Shown here piece after piece: positions 54,136 through 63,710 of a stretch of DNA of 64,000 bases (position 1 is the first letter of the stretch; each line of letters begins with the position of its first letter). The notes beneath the pieces were generated by a model. That model worked only from the letters and a program-made list of their open reading frames with translations. It was not told where the DNA came from and searched no databases. A program made the position numbers and the translations under genes. The stretch is from JALZUU01 sp964441245 (lineage in GTDB: Bacteria > Bacteroidota > Bacteroidia > Chitinophagales > Saprospiraceae), in contig CAYTVR010000005.1 in assembly GCA_964441245.1 (NCBI GenBank), forward strand, positions 1-64,000, given 5' to 3'.

Positions 54136-55167
54136 ATGAAACTGTTTAGCTTCTTTACTCAAGAAATTGCTATTGACTTAGGTACAGCCAATACACTGAT
54201 CATTCAGGATGGTAATATTGTGGTTGATGAACCATCTATTGTTGCCATTGATCGTCGTTCAGGCGAAACCATTGCCGTCGGTACCAAGGCCATGCAAATG
54301 CATGAAAAAACACATGAGAATATCAAAACAGTTCGTCCTCTAAAAGATGGCGTAATTGCAGATTTTCAAGCTGCAGAAAGTTTGATCGAAGGATTGATCA
54401 ATATGATGGGCAACCGTCGTAAGTTTTTTACCCATATGAAAATGGTTATCTGTATCCCTTCAGGCATTACCGAAGTTGAAAAAAGAGCCGTTTTTGATTC
54501 AGCTGATCACGTTAATTCAAAAGAAACTTATTTGATTCACGAACCAATGGCCGCAGCCTTGGGTATCGGTTTAGATGTAGAAGAACCGATTGGTAATATG
54601 ATCATCGATATAGGTGGAGGTACAACAGAAATTGCAGTTATTGCCCTTTCGGGTATTGTTTGTGATCAATCTATTCGAACAGCTGGAGATGAATTTACCG
54701 TTGATATCATGAATTACATGAAGCGACAACACAATATACTGATTGGAGAGCGAACAGCAGAGCAAATCAAGATTCATGTAGGATCTGCACTTCCTGAATT
54801 AGAAAACCCACCAGAAGATTATGCAGTTAATGGTAGAGATTTAATGACGGGAATACCTAAGCAAATCACCATTAATTATCAAGAAATTGCACATGCTCTT
54901 GATAAGTCGATTTCTAAAGTAGAAGAAGCTGTCCTTAAAGCACTTGAAACGACTCCACCTGAATTGGCTTCAGATATTTACAAAACGGGATTATATTTGA
55001 CTGGCGGAGGTGCCTTGTTAAGAGGGTTAGATAGTCGGATATCTGCTAAGACTAAATTACCAGTGGTTGTCGCAGAGGATCCACTTAGAGCGGTGGTAAA
55101 AGGAACAGGAATTGCTTTGAAAAATTCTGATAAGTTTTCCTTTTTGATTGACCGAAAAAGTGTTTAA
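54136..55167 (+). CDS. mreB: cell shape actin MreB
   Basis: A 343-residue actin-like ATPase that directs lateral wall synthesis. Signature motifs: EIAIDLGTANTLI (phosphate 1), the Asp-Gly-rich NMIIDIGGGTTEIAVIALSG (phosphate 2) and TGGGALLRGLD (adenosine). Length is standard. It is first in the mreB-mreC-mreD-mrdA-capA cluster. The preceding spacer carries candidate operators. Confidence 0.98.
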   Translation: MKLFSFFTQEIAIDLGTANTLIIQDGNIVVDEPSIVAIDRRSGETIAVGTKAMQMHEKTHENIKTVRPLKDGVIADFQAAESLIEGLINMMGNRRKFFTHMKMVICIPSGITEVEKRAVFDSADHVNSKETYLIHEPMAAALGIGLDVEEPIGNMIIDIGGGTTEIAVIALSGIVCDQSIRTAGDEFTVDIMNYMKRQHNILIGERTAEQIKIHVGSALPELENPPEDYAVNGRDLMTGIPKQITINYQEIAHALDKSISKVEEAVLKALETTPPELASDIYKTGLYLTGGGALLRGLDSRISAKTKLPVVVAEDPLRAVVKGTGIALKNSDKFSFLIDRKSV

Positions 55168-55316
55168 TCTAAAATAGATCTTACTCAAAACAAACATAGC
55201 TTTTCTTAGCATCGTTCTTTTCCTCGTGATTTAGTAATGGTCGAAAATAGGGCATGTTATTTTTTACAGGTTAAAAAATAAATCCTCGAACTCATTGCAA
55301 TAGGAATTTCGAAATT

Positions 55317-56162
55317 ATGCGCAATTTAATTTTTCTTTTTGTTAGATACGGTGGCATTGGTTTATTCTTCCTTTTGGAAGGAATATGCCTTTATATGGTG
55401 GTGAATTATAATCAACAACAAAAAGAGATTTGGCTTAATTCCTCCAGTTTGATTAGTGGAATGTTGTATGATGTTCGAGATAATGCTGTTCAATATTATT
55501 ACCTTTCTTCTAATGCGGATAGTTTATTGGCTGAAAATGCTCGACTAAAAGCACAGCTTAAAAATGCCAAGTTCGTTACCGATGTCTTAAAAGATACTGT
55601 AACAAACGAAACAACCAAGCAAAATTACATATACATTGGGGCTAAAATTATCAATAGTACGATCAATCGTCATAATAATACGATGACCTTGAATCGAGGA
55701 GAAAAACATGGGATTCATCCTAATATGGGAGTGATCGATGCTCGTAGTAGTGGCGGTTTGGTTGGAATTATCCGGAATACTTCTGCCCACTATAGTCAAA
55801 TGATGCCGATCTTACATCAGGAGTCAAGAGTACCTGCATCTATTAAAGGAAGTAATTATCATGGATTTTTATCTTGGCCTCCAGGGAATTCTAGAAAAGT
55901 ACAATTGATTGACGTTCCCAAACATGCTGCGGTTGGTGCGAAAGATACGATTCAAACCAGTGAATATTCTGGCTTATTTCCGGAAGGTATTCCTGTAGCG
56001 ATTATAGATAGTGTTTTTCAAAAAGCAGGAAGTAATTTTCACACAATAGAAGCGACTTTAATCAATGATTTGGCTAATGCGAGATATGTTTATGTAGTAG
56101 ATAATCTAATGAAGGTAGAAGAGGATGAATCCATAGATGAGGAACAAGAAAATGAGGAATAA
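55317..56162 (+). CDS. mreC: rod shape protein MreC
   Basis: A 281-residue bitopic protein: a membrane helix at about 10-30, a coiled coil with ADSLLAENARLKAQLKNAKF (about 65-85), and the periplasmic beta domain with MTLNRGEKHGIHPNMGVID and SGGLVGIIRNTSAHYSQMM. It links MreB to PBP2 and RodA. The C-terminus is acidic. It ends directly at the mreD start (no gap), and lies 149 bases after mreB. Confidence 0.95.
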   Translation: MRNLIFLFVRYGGIGLFFLLEGICLYMVVNYNQQQKEIWLNSSSLISGMLYDVRDNAVQYYYLSSNADSLLAENARLKAQLKNAKFVTDVLKDTVTNETTKQNYIYIGAKIINSTINRHNNTMTLNRGEKHGIHPNMGVIDARSSGGLVGIIRNTSAHYSQMMPILHQESRVPASIKGSNYHGFLSWPPGNSRKVQLIDVPKHAAVGAKDTIQTSEYSGLFPEGIPVAIIDSVFQKAGSNFHTIEATLINDLANARYVYVVDNLMKVEEDESIDEEQENEE

Positions 56163-56681
56163 ATGAACAGCACGATATTTACAAATGGCCTGCGTTTTAT
56201 CGGATTGCTCTTTTTGCAAGTAGTAGTTTTGAAGAGTATCTCATTAGGAGGAGGAGTCCAATACATCAATATCCTGCTGTATCCCATTTTTATTTTATTA
56301 TTACCCGTTAAGATTCCACATGCCTTGGTTATTTTTCTTGGGTTTTTGATGGGTATTACGATGGATGTTTTTTATGATTCACTAGGCGTACATGCAGGGG
56401 CAAGTGTTTTCATTGCTTTTATTCGACCTTATGTATTGTCTTCTCTAGAGCCTAGAGGAGGATATGGAGTGACGACTAGTCCAACTAAATATCGATATGG
56501 CTTTAACTTCTTTTTTACGTATGCCTCCATTTTATTCTTTTTGCATATGTTGGTCTATTTTTCATTAGAAATTTTCACTCCTGTTTACATGGGGCAGATT
56601 TTCTTAAAAACGGTATTTAGTTTTTTAGTAACGATGTTTTTTGTTATCATATATCAATTCCTATTTAACCCAAGAGATTAA
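56163..56681 (+). CDS. mreD: rod shape protein MreD
   Basis: A 172-residue, about five-helix membrane protein. MreD is poorly conserved. The call rests on length, hydrophobicity, MGITMDVFYDSLGVHAGASV (the family's D-x-F-x-D-like loop) and its position, contiguous with mreC and before the PBP2 gene. It works in the elongasome. Confidence 0.88.
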   Translation: MNSTIFTNGLRFIGLLFLQVVVLKSISLGGGVQYINILLYPIFILLLPVKIPHALVIFLGFLMGITMDVFYDSLGVHAGASVFIAFIRPYVLSSLEPRGGYGVTTSPTKYRYGFNFFFTYASILFFLHMLVYFSLEIFTPVYMGQIFLKTVFSFLVTMFFVIIYQFLFNPRD

Positions 56682-56728
56682 ATACTACTTGAAGAACTAA
56701 TTCTTTGAGTTTTACTAAATCGTAATCA

Positions 56729-58588
56729 GTGAAAGATACTTATAAAGATCGGCAAAAAATTATTCAGGTTGTTTTTCTTTTGGCCTCTTGCTTGCTTTTA
56801 TTCAAAGCAATGCAAATCCAATTATTAGACACTCGTTATCAAGATCGTGCACGAACAACTGCGATTGCCAAAAACATTCTTTACCCTTCTCGTGGATTGA
56901 TCATAGATCGAAAAAATAAATTATTGGTCAACAATAATGCGATGTATGATCTAAAGGTGATCTACAATTTATTGGATCCGGAAATGGATACGCTTGCTTT
57001 TTGTGATATCGTAGATATCTCTGTAGATGAATTCAAAGAAGGATTGAATAAAAATTTTAGAAGCGCTCGGTATTCAAAGTCTGTTCCTTTTGTTTTTAAA
57101 TCAAAAATGTCAGGTAGAACCGTGATGCAATTGCAAGAACGATTATACCAATTTCCAGGTTTTACTTTACAATTAAGAAATGTCCGAGGATATCCACATC
57201 GAAATGCAGCGCATGTATTAGGTTATCTCAGTGAAGTCAATCGAAGTCAAATTGAAAAATCAAATGGAGTATATGCCGGAGGAGATTACATTGGGTCTAC
57301 TGGCTTGGAAGCATACTACGAAGAAGAACTACGAGGTAAAAAAGGAATACAATTTATTTTAAAAGATAATCTTGGCAGACGAGTTGGTCCATACAAAGAT
57401 GGAAGTCTAGATTCTGCAGCTGTATCGGGATTGGATTTAATTAGTTCTTTAGATTTAGATTTACAGAGATATGCAGAAAAATTATTAGCTAATAAAACAG
57501 GAAGTATTGTTGCTATTGAACCAAGTACTGGAGAAATTCTGGCCATGACTAGTGCGCCTCAATATGATCCGAATGCTTTAGCAATCAATAGTAATAGAGG
57601 AGCCGCTTTCAATGAACTATTACAAGATTCTCTTAAACCATTTTTGGATCGATCCATTATGGCGGAATATCCTCCAGGTTCTATCTTTAAAACGGTGGTT
57701 GCTTTAGCTGCCATGGAAGAAAAGCTGATGACACCTTATCAATCTCACGTATGTAAAGGAGCCTATTTTTATAAAAACACCTCTAGAGGTTGTCACAATC
57801 ATAGTCCACCATACAATCTTTCCATTGCTCTTCAACATTCTTGTAATACTTATTTCTTTCATACCATTCGCAAAATTATTGATAAAGATGGATTTTATAA
57901 TCCAGCTCCTGGAATGGATCTTTTTTCAAAATATTGTTATGATTTTGGATTGGGACAACAGCTAGGAATAGACTTGCCAAACGAGGCAAAAGGAAATGTA
58001 CCCACGACAGAATACTACGATTATTTATATCCATCAGAAAAAGGAAGTTGGAAATCTCCAACAGTTATGTCCATTGGAATAGGACAAGGAGAAATACAAA
58101 TGACTACTTTACAAATGGCTAATTTAGCTGCGATAATGGCGAATCGAGGTCATTACTATCCACCACATTTAGTCAAAGAATTCCGAAAAGGAAATGAACG
58201 AATTCCTATAAAAGAAAAATATAGAACTCGCAAAGAAATCCCTGTTGACCCAAGTCTTTATACGGAAGTCATCCAAGGGATGGAAAAAGTAGTTCAAGTA
58301 GGGACTGCAATGAATGCGAAAGTTGAGGATATTTCTATCTGTGGGAAAACAGGAACTTCTCAAAATCCACATGGAAAGGATCATTCTGTCTTTTTTGCTT
58401 TTGCACCAAAAGAAAATCCTAAAATTGCTTTGGCTGTTTATGTAGAACACGGTGTTTGGGGATCTAGTTATGCTTCTCCGATTGCTAGTCTGATCATAGA
58501 AAAATATTTGAATGGAGAAATAAAAGGAGAACCAAGAAAAAGATTGGAAACCAAAATGATCAATGCGGTTGTGAATAATACCCCTTAA
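56729..58588 (+). CDS. mrdA: penicillin-binding protein 2 (transpeptidase)
   Basis: The 619-residue class B PBP crosslinks peptidoglycan during elongation. It has an N-terminal membrane helix (about 10-28), a PBP dimerisation domain and a transpeptidase domain with the three active-site motifs: S318-x-x-K in PPGSIFKTVV, S371-C-N in QHSCNTYFF, and KTG at 540-542 in CGKTGTSQNPHGKDHS. The start codon is GTG (56729-56731), since no ATG lies before the conserved N-terminus. It lies 47 bases after mreD and 3 bases before capA. rodA, its usual partner, is elsewhere. Confidence 0.96.
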   Translation: MKDTYKDRQKIIQVVFLLASCLLLFKAMQIQLLDTRYQDRARTTAIAKNILYPSRGLIIDRKNKLLVNNNAMYDLKVIYNLLDPEMDTLAFCDIVDISVDEFKEGLNKNFRSARYSKSVPFVFKSKMSGRTVMQLQERLYQFPGFTLQLRNVRGYPHRNAAHVLGYLSEVNRSQIEKSNGVYAGGDYIGSTGLEAYYEEELRGKKGIQFILKDNLGRRVGPYKDGSLDSAAVSGLDLISSLDLDLQRYAEKLLANKTGSIVAIEPSTGEILAMTSAPQYDPNALAINSNRGAAFNELLQDSLKPFLDRSIMAEYPPGSIFKTVVALAAMEEKLMTPYQSHVCKGAYFYKNTSRGCHNHSPPYNLSIALQHSCNTYFFHTIRKIIDKDGFYNPAPGMDLFSKYCYDFGLGQQLGIDLPNEAKGNVPTTEYYDYLYPSEKGSWKSPTVMSIGIGQGEIQMTTLQMANLAAIMANRGHYYPPHLVKEFRKGNERIPIKEKYRTRKEIPVDPSLYTEVIQGMEKVVQVGTAMNAKVEDISICGKTGTSQNPHGKDHSVFFAFAPKENPKIALAVYVEHGVWGSSYASPIASLIIEKYLNGEIKGEPRKRLETKMINAVVNNTP

Positions 58589-58591
58589 ACG

Positions 58592-59794
58592 ATGCGTATA
58601 TTTTTTCTACTCAGTTTACTTTTTGTCACTTTTGCTTTTGTAAAAAAGCATGCTCCTCAAATGGATAATACAAAGGACTTTCAAGAGGAAAATCAAGAAA
58701 TTAAGTTGATGTTTGTTGGAGATATTATGGGGCATGGACCACAAATAAAATCAGCTAAAGTGGTTGAAGAAGAGAAATATGATTATCGTCCCTGTTTCAA
58801 ATATGTTCGTCCGATTTTAGAAAAAGCTGATCTAGCGATTGCAAACCTAGAAGTGACTTTGCCGGGGAAACCTCCATATCATGGTTGGCCAAACTTTCGA
58901 AGTCCCAATGACTTAGCAGATGGATTGTGGCATGCTGGGTTTGATTTATTAACAACCTCAAATAATCATTCTAATGATGCGGGTAAAAGTGGTGTGATCA
59001 ATACGATTAAAACCTTAAAAGAAAAAGGATTTTACCATACTGGAACTTATCGAAATGCTTTAGAAAAAGATTTGACTCATCCATTAATTATCTATAAAAA
59101 AGGATTTAAGCTAGCCTTCCTCAATTATACTTACGGAACGGATTTAAAAAAACATCGACCGCCAACTATTGTGAATTTGATTGATCCAGATCAAATGCGC
59201 AAAGATTTGAGGATTGCTCGAAGAATGAAAGCAGATGCGATTATTGTCATGGTCCACTGGGGACGAGAATATGAAATAGAGGAAAGTCGGGAGCAAAGAA
59301 AATTAGCAATGGATTTATTAAAATGGGGCGCTGACTTAGTCATTGGAGGTCATCCTCATGTGGTACAACCAATTGTGGAGTATCCTATGAAAAATAAAAA
59401 AGGAATTCGATCAACAAAGTTGGTTAGCTATTCACTTGGTAACTTTATTTCTAACCAAAATAAAAAGAATACAGATGGTGGAATTATTTTGGAAATAGAT
59501 CTAGTTAAAAATCGAAAAACAAAACAAACGGATATAAAAGATCATCATTATATTCCAGTATGGCGATACATCCGAAAAGGAGAGGATAATCAAACCACTT
59601 TCTACGCGCTACCCATTGCGATAGCTGAAGCTAATCTGGATAATATTCCTGATTTGCAGCCTAAAGATAAACGAGCCATGATGCGTTATGCAAAGTTTAT
59701 CAGAAAACACCTTGGAAAAAGTGATTGCCCAGAAAGAAGATTAAAAGAAACAGAAAATTATAATGAAAGAGAATTATCAACTTTGTTTCATTAG
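58592..59794 (+). CDS. CapA/PgsA-family metallophosphatase-like protein
   Basis: The 400-residue protein has an N-terminal membrane segment or signal (about 1-17) and the CapA domain (about 38-290). Metal-site motifs are visible: FVGDIMGHG, ANLEVTL, TTSNNHSNDAG, VMVHWGREYE and GGHPHVVQP. CapA relatives act in poly-gamma-glutamate export, but in Bacteroidota many are simply attached to wall clusters with unknown roles. Here it follows mrdA by 3 bases and is almost certainly co-transcribed with mreBCD-mrdA, so a wall-related role is likely. Confidence 0.88.
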   Translation: MRIFFLLSLLFVTFAFVKKHAPQMDNTKDFQEENQEIKLMFVGDIMGHGPQIKSAKVVEEEKYDYRPCFKYVRPILEKADLAIANLEVTLPGKPPYHGWPNFRSPNDLADGLWHAGFDLLTTSNNHSNDAGKSGVINTIKTLKEKGFYHTGTYRNALEKDLTHPLIIYKKGFKLAFLNYTYGTDLKKHRPPTIVNLIDPDQMRKDLRIARRMKADAIIVMVHWGREYEIEESREQRKLAMDLLKWGADLVIGGHPHVVQPIVEYPMKNKKGIRSTKLVSYSLGNFISNQNKKNTDGGIILEIDLVKNRKTKQTDIKDHHYIPVWRYIRKGEDNQTTFYALPIAIAEANLDNIPDLQPKDKRAMMRYAKFIRKHLGKSDCPERRLKETENYNERELSTLFH

Positions 59795-59987
59795 TTGTAG
59801 GCAAATAAAAAATATATAAAGATGAGGTATAATACTTCTGTATATAATCTTCAACCTAATTTTGGCAACAATGTTATTAATGCTCAAAATTATTCCTAGG
59901 AAGATTACTGAATGTAAATACAATTTGACATAAGCAGTTATAAAGTGGCTTGATTTTCTTCAACTCGTTTTCTTAAATAACTTCAAT

Positions 59988-60872
59988 ATGACAATCGGAG
60001 AATTTATAAAAAAACTTGATTTTAATACTGTAAGGTACCTCCATAAGAAGCGGGATACTCAGACTATTAGAATTTACAATGAAGGAAAAAATCAATATTT
60101 TCAAGGACCATCCAATTCAGGGACTGAAGTACTAAACCTTGAGGACTTTGAGGAAAAATTTCAAACTAATAATTTTGATGCTCTATTATCGTTCACAAAT
60201 TATGAGAAGAACCCTTATCTAATTTCACCAAATCATTTTGATATTACAAGTATCATCCAGTTTATGCAAAAGGATACAATTGTTGGTGTAATAAATTGCA
60301 ATTTGTTTCGATTTCAATTCATAACGAATAAAGGAGATCAATTAAGGTACGATCCAGGTTCAATAGCTTTTATTCGATCTTGGATGAAAAAGGAAGGTTT
60401 TCAATTCCTTCCCGCATTTGGTGGACCTTTTGGAATTCAACTTTGGAAATATTATACCTATCCTACATCATTTAACTACTCTCCTAGGTTAAAGTTCTTC
60501 GAAACTAGTATTGGTCTCAATCTGAATTCAATGAATCAAAAAAAGTGGAAAATAAATATTTCTGCAATAGGAGAATGCCCCACAAATGAACAGATCGAAT
60601 TAATGGATTCATTCCTGTCTAAAAAATATGACGTTAAGAAGAAGATAATCGATCATCTTTTCAACCTTTATCAAACCACAGATCGTTTCAATTATGAATT
60701 GCCAGAACTGAATGATCAAGAACAATTGTATTACTTTCTTGGAAATGGAGGAACATTGACATTGATGAAAGAGCATGAAAATGCTATAATCATAGAGTTT
60801 GCAACTTGGGATGAAGAACATGGAGCTTATTACTACTATTTTCCAGAAGAGAATAGATTGCAAGTTGGATAA
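59988..60872 (+). CDS. unknown protein, possibly immunity-like (WDEEHG motif)
   Basis: I do not recognise this 294-residue protein with confidence. It lacks a signal peptide and membrane helices. The C-terminal 80 residues end in IIIEFATWDEEHGAYYYY, and the WDEEHG element resembles small immunity-type DUF families such as DUF6985. The first 200 residues show mixed alpha/beta content and many aromatic residues. It stands in an otherwise core region with wide spacers on both sides, which is compatible with later acquisition. No toxin gene is adjacent. Confidence 0.6.
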   Translation: MTIGEFIKKLDFNTVRYLHKKRDTQTIRIYNEGKNQYFQGPSNSGTEVLNLEDFEEKFQTNNFDALLSFTNYEKNPYLISPNHFDITSIIQFMQKDTIVGVINCNLFRFQFITNKGDQLRYDPGSIAFIRSWMKKEGFQFLPAFGGPFGIQLWKYYTYPTSFNYSPRLKFFETSIGLNLNSMNQKKWKINISAIGECPTNEQIELMDSFLSKKYDVKKKIIDHLFNLYQTTDRFNYELPELNDQEQLYYFLGNGGTLTLMKEHENAIIIEFATWDEEHGAYYYYFPEENRLQVG

Positions 60873-60975
60873 AATTTAAAAATTATTTGATCTAGCTCAC
60901 TGGGAATAATTATGTTATTGCTCTAGCTAATAAATTTTAGCGAACATGGAAAACTAAGAACCAAAATAATATACG

Positions 60976-61347
60976 ATGGAATTGATATTTAGGATTTGTT
61001 TGTTCATTGCAGGAATGATTAATATGCTTCCATCAATACTGGCATTTCTTCCAAATAAAATTGGTAGTTCTTATGGCATAGAAATACCCAATTCAAATTA
61101 TGAATTGCTTTTGAGACATCGAGCAGTGTTGTTTGGAATTGTTGGAGGAATATTGATCTACTCAGCAATCACAAAAAAGAATTATTCTATGGCAGTATTG
61201 ATTGGATTAGTTAGTATGGTTTCTTTCATTATTCTTTTGAAACTTAGTGATGGAGAAATAAATGCTGAATTGAATAAAGTCATGAACATAGATATTATAG
61301 GGATCATTATTTTATTAATTGGATTTGTCCAGTATAAATTTAGATAA
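60976..61347 (+). CDS. small four-helix membrane protein
   Basis: The 123-residue protein has four predicted membrane helices (about 3-24, 50-66, 70-88, 100-120) with the loop YGIEIPNSNYELLLRHRAVLFGIVGG. The RHRAVLFG motif recurs in a widespread family of small bacterial integral membrane proteins, some of which carry the name phosphopantetheine adenylyltransferase in databases, apparently in error, because no nucleotidyltransferase motif is present. Function unknown. Confidence 0.72.
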   Translation: MELIFRICLFIAGMINMLPSILAFLPNKIGSSYGIEIPNSNYELLLRHRAVLFGIVGGILIYSAITKKNYSMAVLIGLVSMVSFIILLKLSDGEINAELNKVMNIDIIGIIILLIGFVQYKFR

Positions 61348-61394
61348 AACAATCTAGTCGTTAATAATTTAAATGAATAATTGATTTGAATATT

Positions 61395-61402
61395 TATCTT
61401 TG
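61395..61402 (+). promoter_or_regulatory. candidate -7 element of folA
   Basis: TATCTTTG, a perfect Bacteroidota -7 element, ends 12 bases before the folA ATG. No TTG is at the usual -33 distance. The leader would be very short. Confidence 0.45.
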
Positions 61403-61414
61403 CGAAAAAAATAG

Positions 61415-61909
61415 ATGATCATTTCTACAATAGTTGCTACAGCAAAAAACAATGTGATTGGAATCGATAACGGAATCCCTTGGTACCTACCAGCGGATTT
61501 GAAGTACTTTAAAAAAGTTACGCTCAATCATCATATCCTTATGGGCCGTAAATGCTATGAGTCTATTGGCCGACCACTTCCTAAACGCACCAATGTCATC
61601 ATCACTCGAAATCCATTTTTTGTAGCGACCAATTGTTTGGTTGTAAATTCTTTAGAAGAAGGTTTAGAAATAGCACATGATAATAAAGAAGAAGAAGTCT
61701 TTATTATTGGTGGTGGAGAAATTTACAAAATGAGCTTGCCTTATCTCGATCGAGTTTATTTGACGGAAGTCGACTTAGAAGTCAAAGGAGAAATATTTTT
61801 TCCTGAACTGAATATGGATAACTGGGAACTGACTTGGGAAGAAAAACATAAAGCGGATGAAAAAAATGAACATGATTATGTGTTTAAAATCCTAGATAGA
61901 GTCTCTTAG
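61415..61909 (+). CDS. folA: dihydrofolate reductase
   Basis: A 164-residue DHFR reducing dihydrofolate with NADPH. Conserved blocks are IDNGIPWYLPADLKYFKKVT, HHILMGRKCYESIGRPLPKRTNVIITR and VFIIGGGEIYKMSLPYLDRVYLTEV. Length and residues are standard. It stands without thyA and is followed by a MITE-like inverted repeat that probably serves as a convergent terminator. Confidence 0.97.
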   Translation: MIISTIVATAKNNVIGIDNGIPWYLPADLKYFKKVTLNHHILMGRKCYESIGRPLPKRTNVIITRNPFFVATNCLVVNSLEEGLEIAHDNKEEEVFIIGGGEIYKMSLPYLDRVYLTEVDLEVKGEIFFPELNMDNWELTWEEKHKADEKNEHDYVFKILDRVS

Positions 61910-61968
61910 TTATTTTATTTGACAAGGTATTTACGTATAAAGGAAGACTAAAAACCAATAACCAATAT

Positions 61969-62132
61969 TATGTCAGATAAATCTTTAGATAGAACAAAGA
62001 TTCAACGGATTTCGCAGATTTTTCCTTATAACGTATTATACGTAAGTGGGAAAATCTGTGTGATCTGCGAAATCTGCCAGATTTGTGTTCTATTTACATA
62101 AAATGGCAAACACTAATTATTTATCTGACATA
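61969..62132. repeat. MITE-like nested inverted repeat
   Basis: Perfect 14-base terminal inverted repeats (TATGTCAGATAAAT at 61969-61982 and its reverse complement at 62119-62132) flank a longer imperfect inverted repeat. The inner arms share TAGAACA and GATTTCGCAGAT, and the centre carries ACGTATTATACGT. Total length is 164 bases with no coding capacity. It lies between convergent genes, so the transcript would form a long hairpin and may act as a terminator. Confidence 0.65.
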
Positions 62133-62157
62133 GTACTAACAACCAATTCATTGCTAT

Positions 62158-63300
62158 TCAATATTTAATACCAATTCCTAAAGAAATATATTCGGCAACG
62201 GTTTCATGTGCCTTGATATGAAGGGCTAGATAGGAGCGTAAATCTTTTATACCCATTTCTGGGAAATAATATCGAAGTGATAGTTTAGTATAAATGGATG
62301 ATGGAAGTAAGTAAGCATTGGTAGGTAGATAATAGCCTAGTTGTCCATAAAAACCGACATTCCCAAACAATAATTCATGTCCAATAAATATGGCATATCG
62401 ACGAGACTCTTTTTTTGCTCTTGCTTTATCGCTAAAATAAAAGGTATGTAATCCAAATTGATAAGTGGCGGTATTAAATTCGTAGTCAAAGCCAAGATAA
62501 AAATGATGGACGCTATTGATTTTATAAAGGCCTGCGAGCGATGCAATACGAACTGGAAATCGCGGACCATTATACGGGCTTAATTCTCGATAAGCAATAT
62601 CGACATGAGCAGAAAGCCCCCATTTTCTTTTTTTTGTTTTTTGATCATCTTCATGATGAATAAAATCTTTTGTTTGGAGTGGAGTTGGTATATATTTTAA
62701 GCCCAGGCTCCAGGCTGGAATGTTGATCCCAAAATTAGGCAGTTGGCTCGCACCATTTGAAAAGTGAGTAAAACTAAACCCTGTTTTGACTGTCCACTTT
62801 GGGTTAAACTGATAACCAAAATGGAATTTGAAGTGAGTAATATTATTAAAATTAGATCCAATAGCATTATTGACTGTATTTTTCAGTGGATCATAATGCT
62901 GAGTCAACCAAGCAATTCCCGCACCTAATTGAATCTGAAAATCTAGCTTTTTTATTTTAAAAATAGGGATATCCCAAGTAGGTAAAATGCCAAGGGCATT
63001 TCCAAAAGTATCTTTATCTCCAATTTTGTAAAAAAATAAATTTACTCCAAAAGTGGGATAGTTAAAATGTTGGTGCCATTCCTTCTTCCCGTATTTTCGA
63101 TTCTTAAAATTTAAATCAAAACCATAGCTATTATCGGGGACCTCAAAGACTAGCTTTGGAGAATGTTTGAAAATTTTTCCCAAATGCAGTGTAGGTTCGA
63201 TCGCAATTCCTTTACCCATTTGTGCGAAAGCAGTAACTCCGCAAAATAGAAAAAGAAAACAGAGCTTATTTTTCCATGAAAATGGATGTAAGTAATTCAT
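62158..63300 (-). CDS. PagL-like lipid A 3-O-deacylase / acyloxyacyl hydrolase family
   Basis: A 380-residue protein with signal peptide (cleavage near TAFAQ, about 27), beta-rich and ending in a tyrosine (IGIKY), as expected for an outer-membrane barrel. FTHFSNGASQLPNFGINI at about 177-194 closely matches the PagL catalytic motif H-x-SNG...PN-x-G, with H179 and S181 as the catalytic pair. PagL removes a fatty acid from lipid A. It is about twice the length of PagL itself, as in the Bacteroidota acyloxyacyl hydrolase group. The activity is inferred from the motif. Confidence 0.82.
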   Translation of the reverse strand: MNYLHPFSWKNKLCFLFLFCGVTAFAQMGKGIAIEPTLHLGKIFKHSPKLVFEVPDNSYGFDLNFKNRKYGKKEWHQHFNYPTFGVNLFFYKIGDKDTFGNALGILPTWDIPIFKIKKLDFQIQLGAGIAWLTQHYDPLKNTVNNAIGSNFNNITHFKFHFGYQFNPKWTVKTGFSFTHFSNGASQLPNFGINIPAWSLGLKYIPTPLQTKDFIHHEDDQKTKKRKWGLSAHVDIAYRELSPYNGPRFPVRIASLAGLYKINSVHHFYLGFDYEFNTATYQFGLHTFYFSDKARAKKESRRYAIFIGHELLFGNVGFYGQLGYYLPTNAYLLPSSIYTKLSLRYYFPEMGIKDLRSYLALHIKAHETVAEYISLGIGIKY

Positions 63301-63710
63301 TTTTAAAATGATTGACGCAGGAATAAGAAAAATTGAAGATAAAAAGGATCAAATCTATTGGACTATCGAATTCAAAATTACTAAAATCCTATTTCCACTT
63401 TAGTCATAATTTAACCTTAAAGTGATTTTTTCTTGAAAAAAATGACCAAATTTTTTCCAAACAAAAAGTTAAAAGGATTCTTCTGTCGTTAAACATTAGT
63501 TAAAAGAAAGAATAAATGAGAACATAATCAATGCGTAATTCGATGATATATAGAAGGTTGTTGTGAAAGCACCTCATAAAAAGAAAAGTATTCATGTAAC
63601 TTCGGTACAGTATTCTAAGTCTAAATAGTATTAAAAGCTGACAATAAAAACGTAAATTTGCCATTTTAAAAAGGCAGAAATAACATTACAAACTCTTTAA
63701 AAAATCGCAC
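63301..63710. other. divergent intergenic region before the OmpH gene
   Basis: This 410-base region should contain promoters in both directions. On the plus strand TAAATTTG (63653-63660), a -7-like element, lies 50 bases before the OmpH start. No other gene or repeat is apparent. Confidence 0.45.

Noticed and set aside
53763..59808. 15-base repeat GTTGTAGGCAAATAA at 53763-53777 and 59794-59808
   Set aside because: One copy encodes the M16 C-terminus and the other is noncoding; only two copies without further context, so likely coincidence or trivial.
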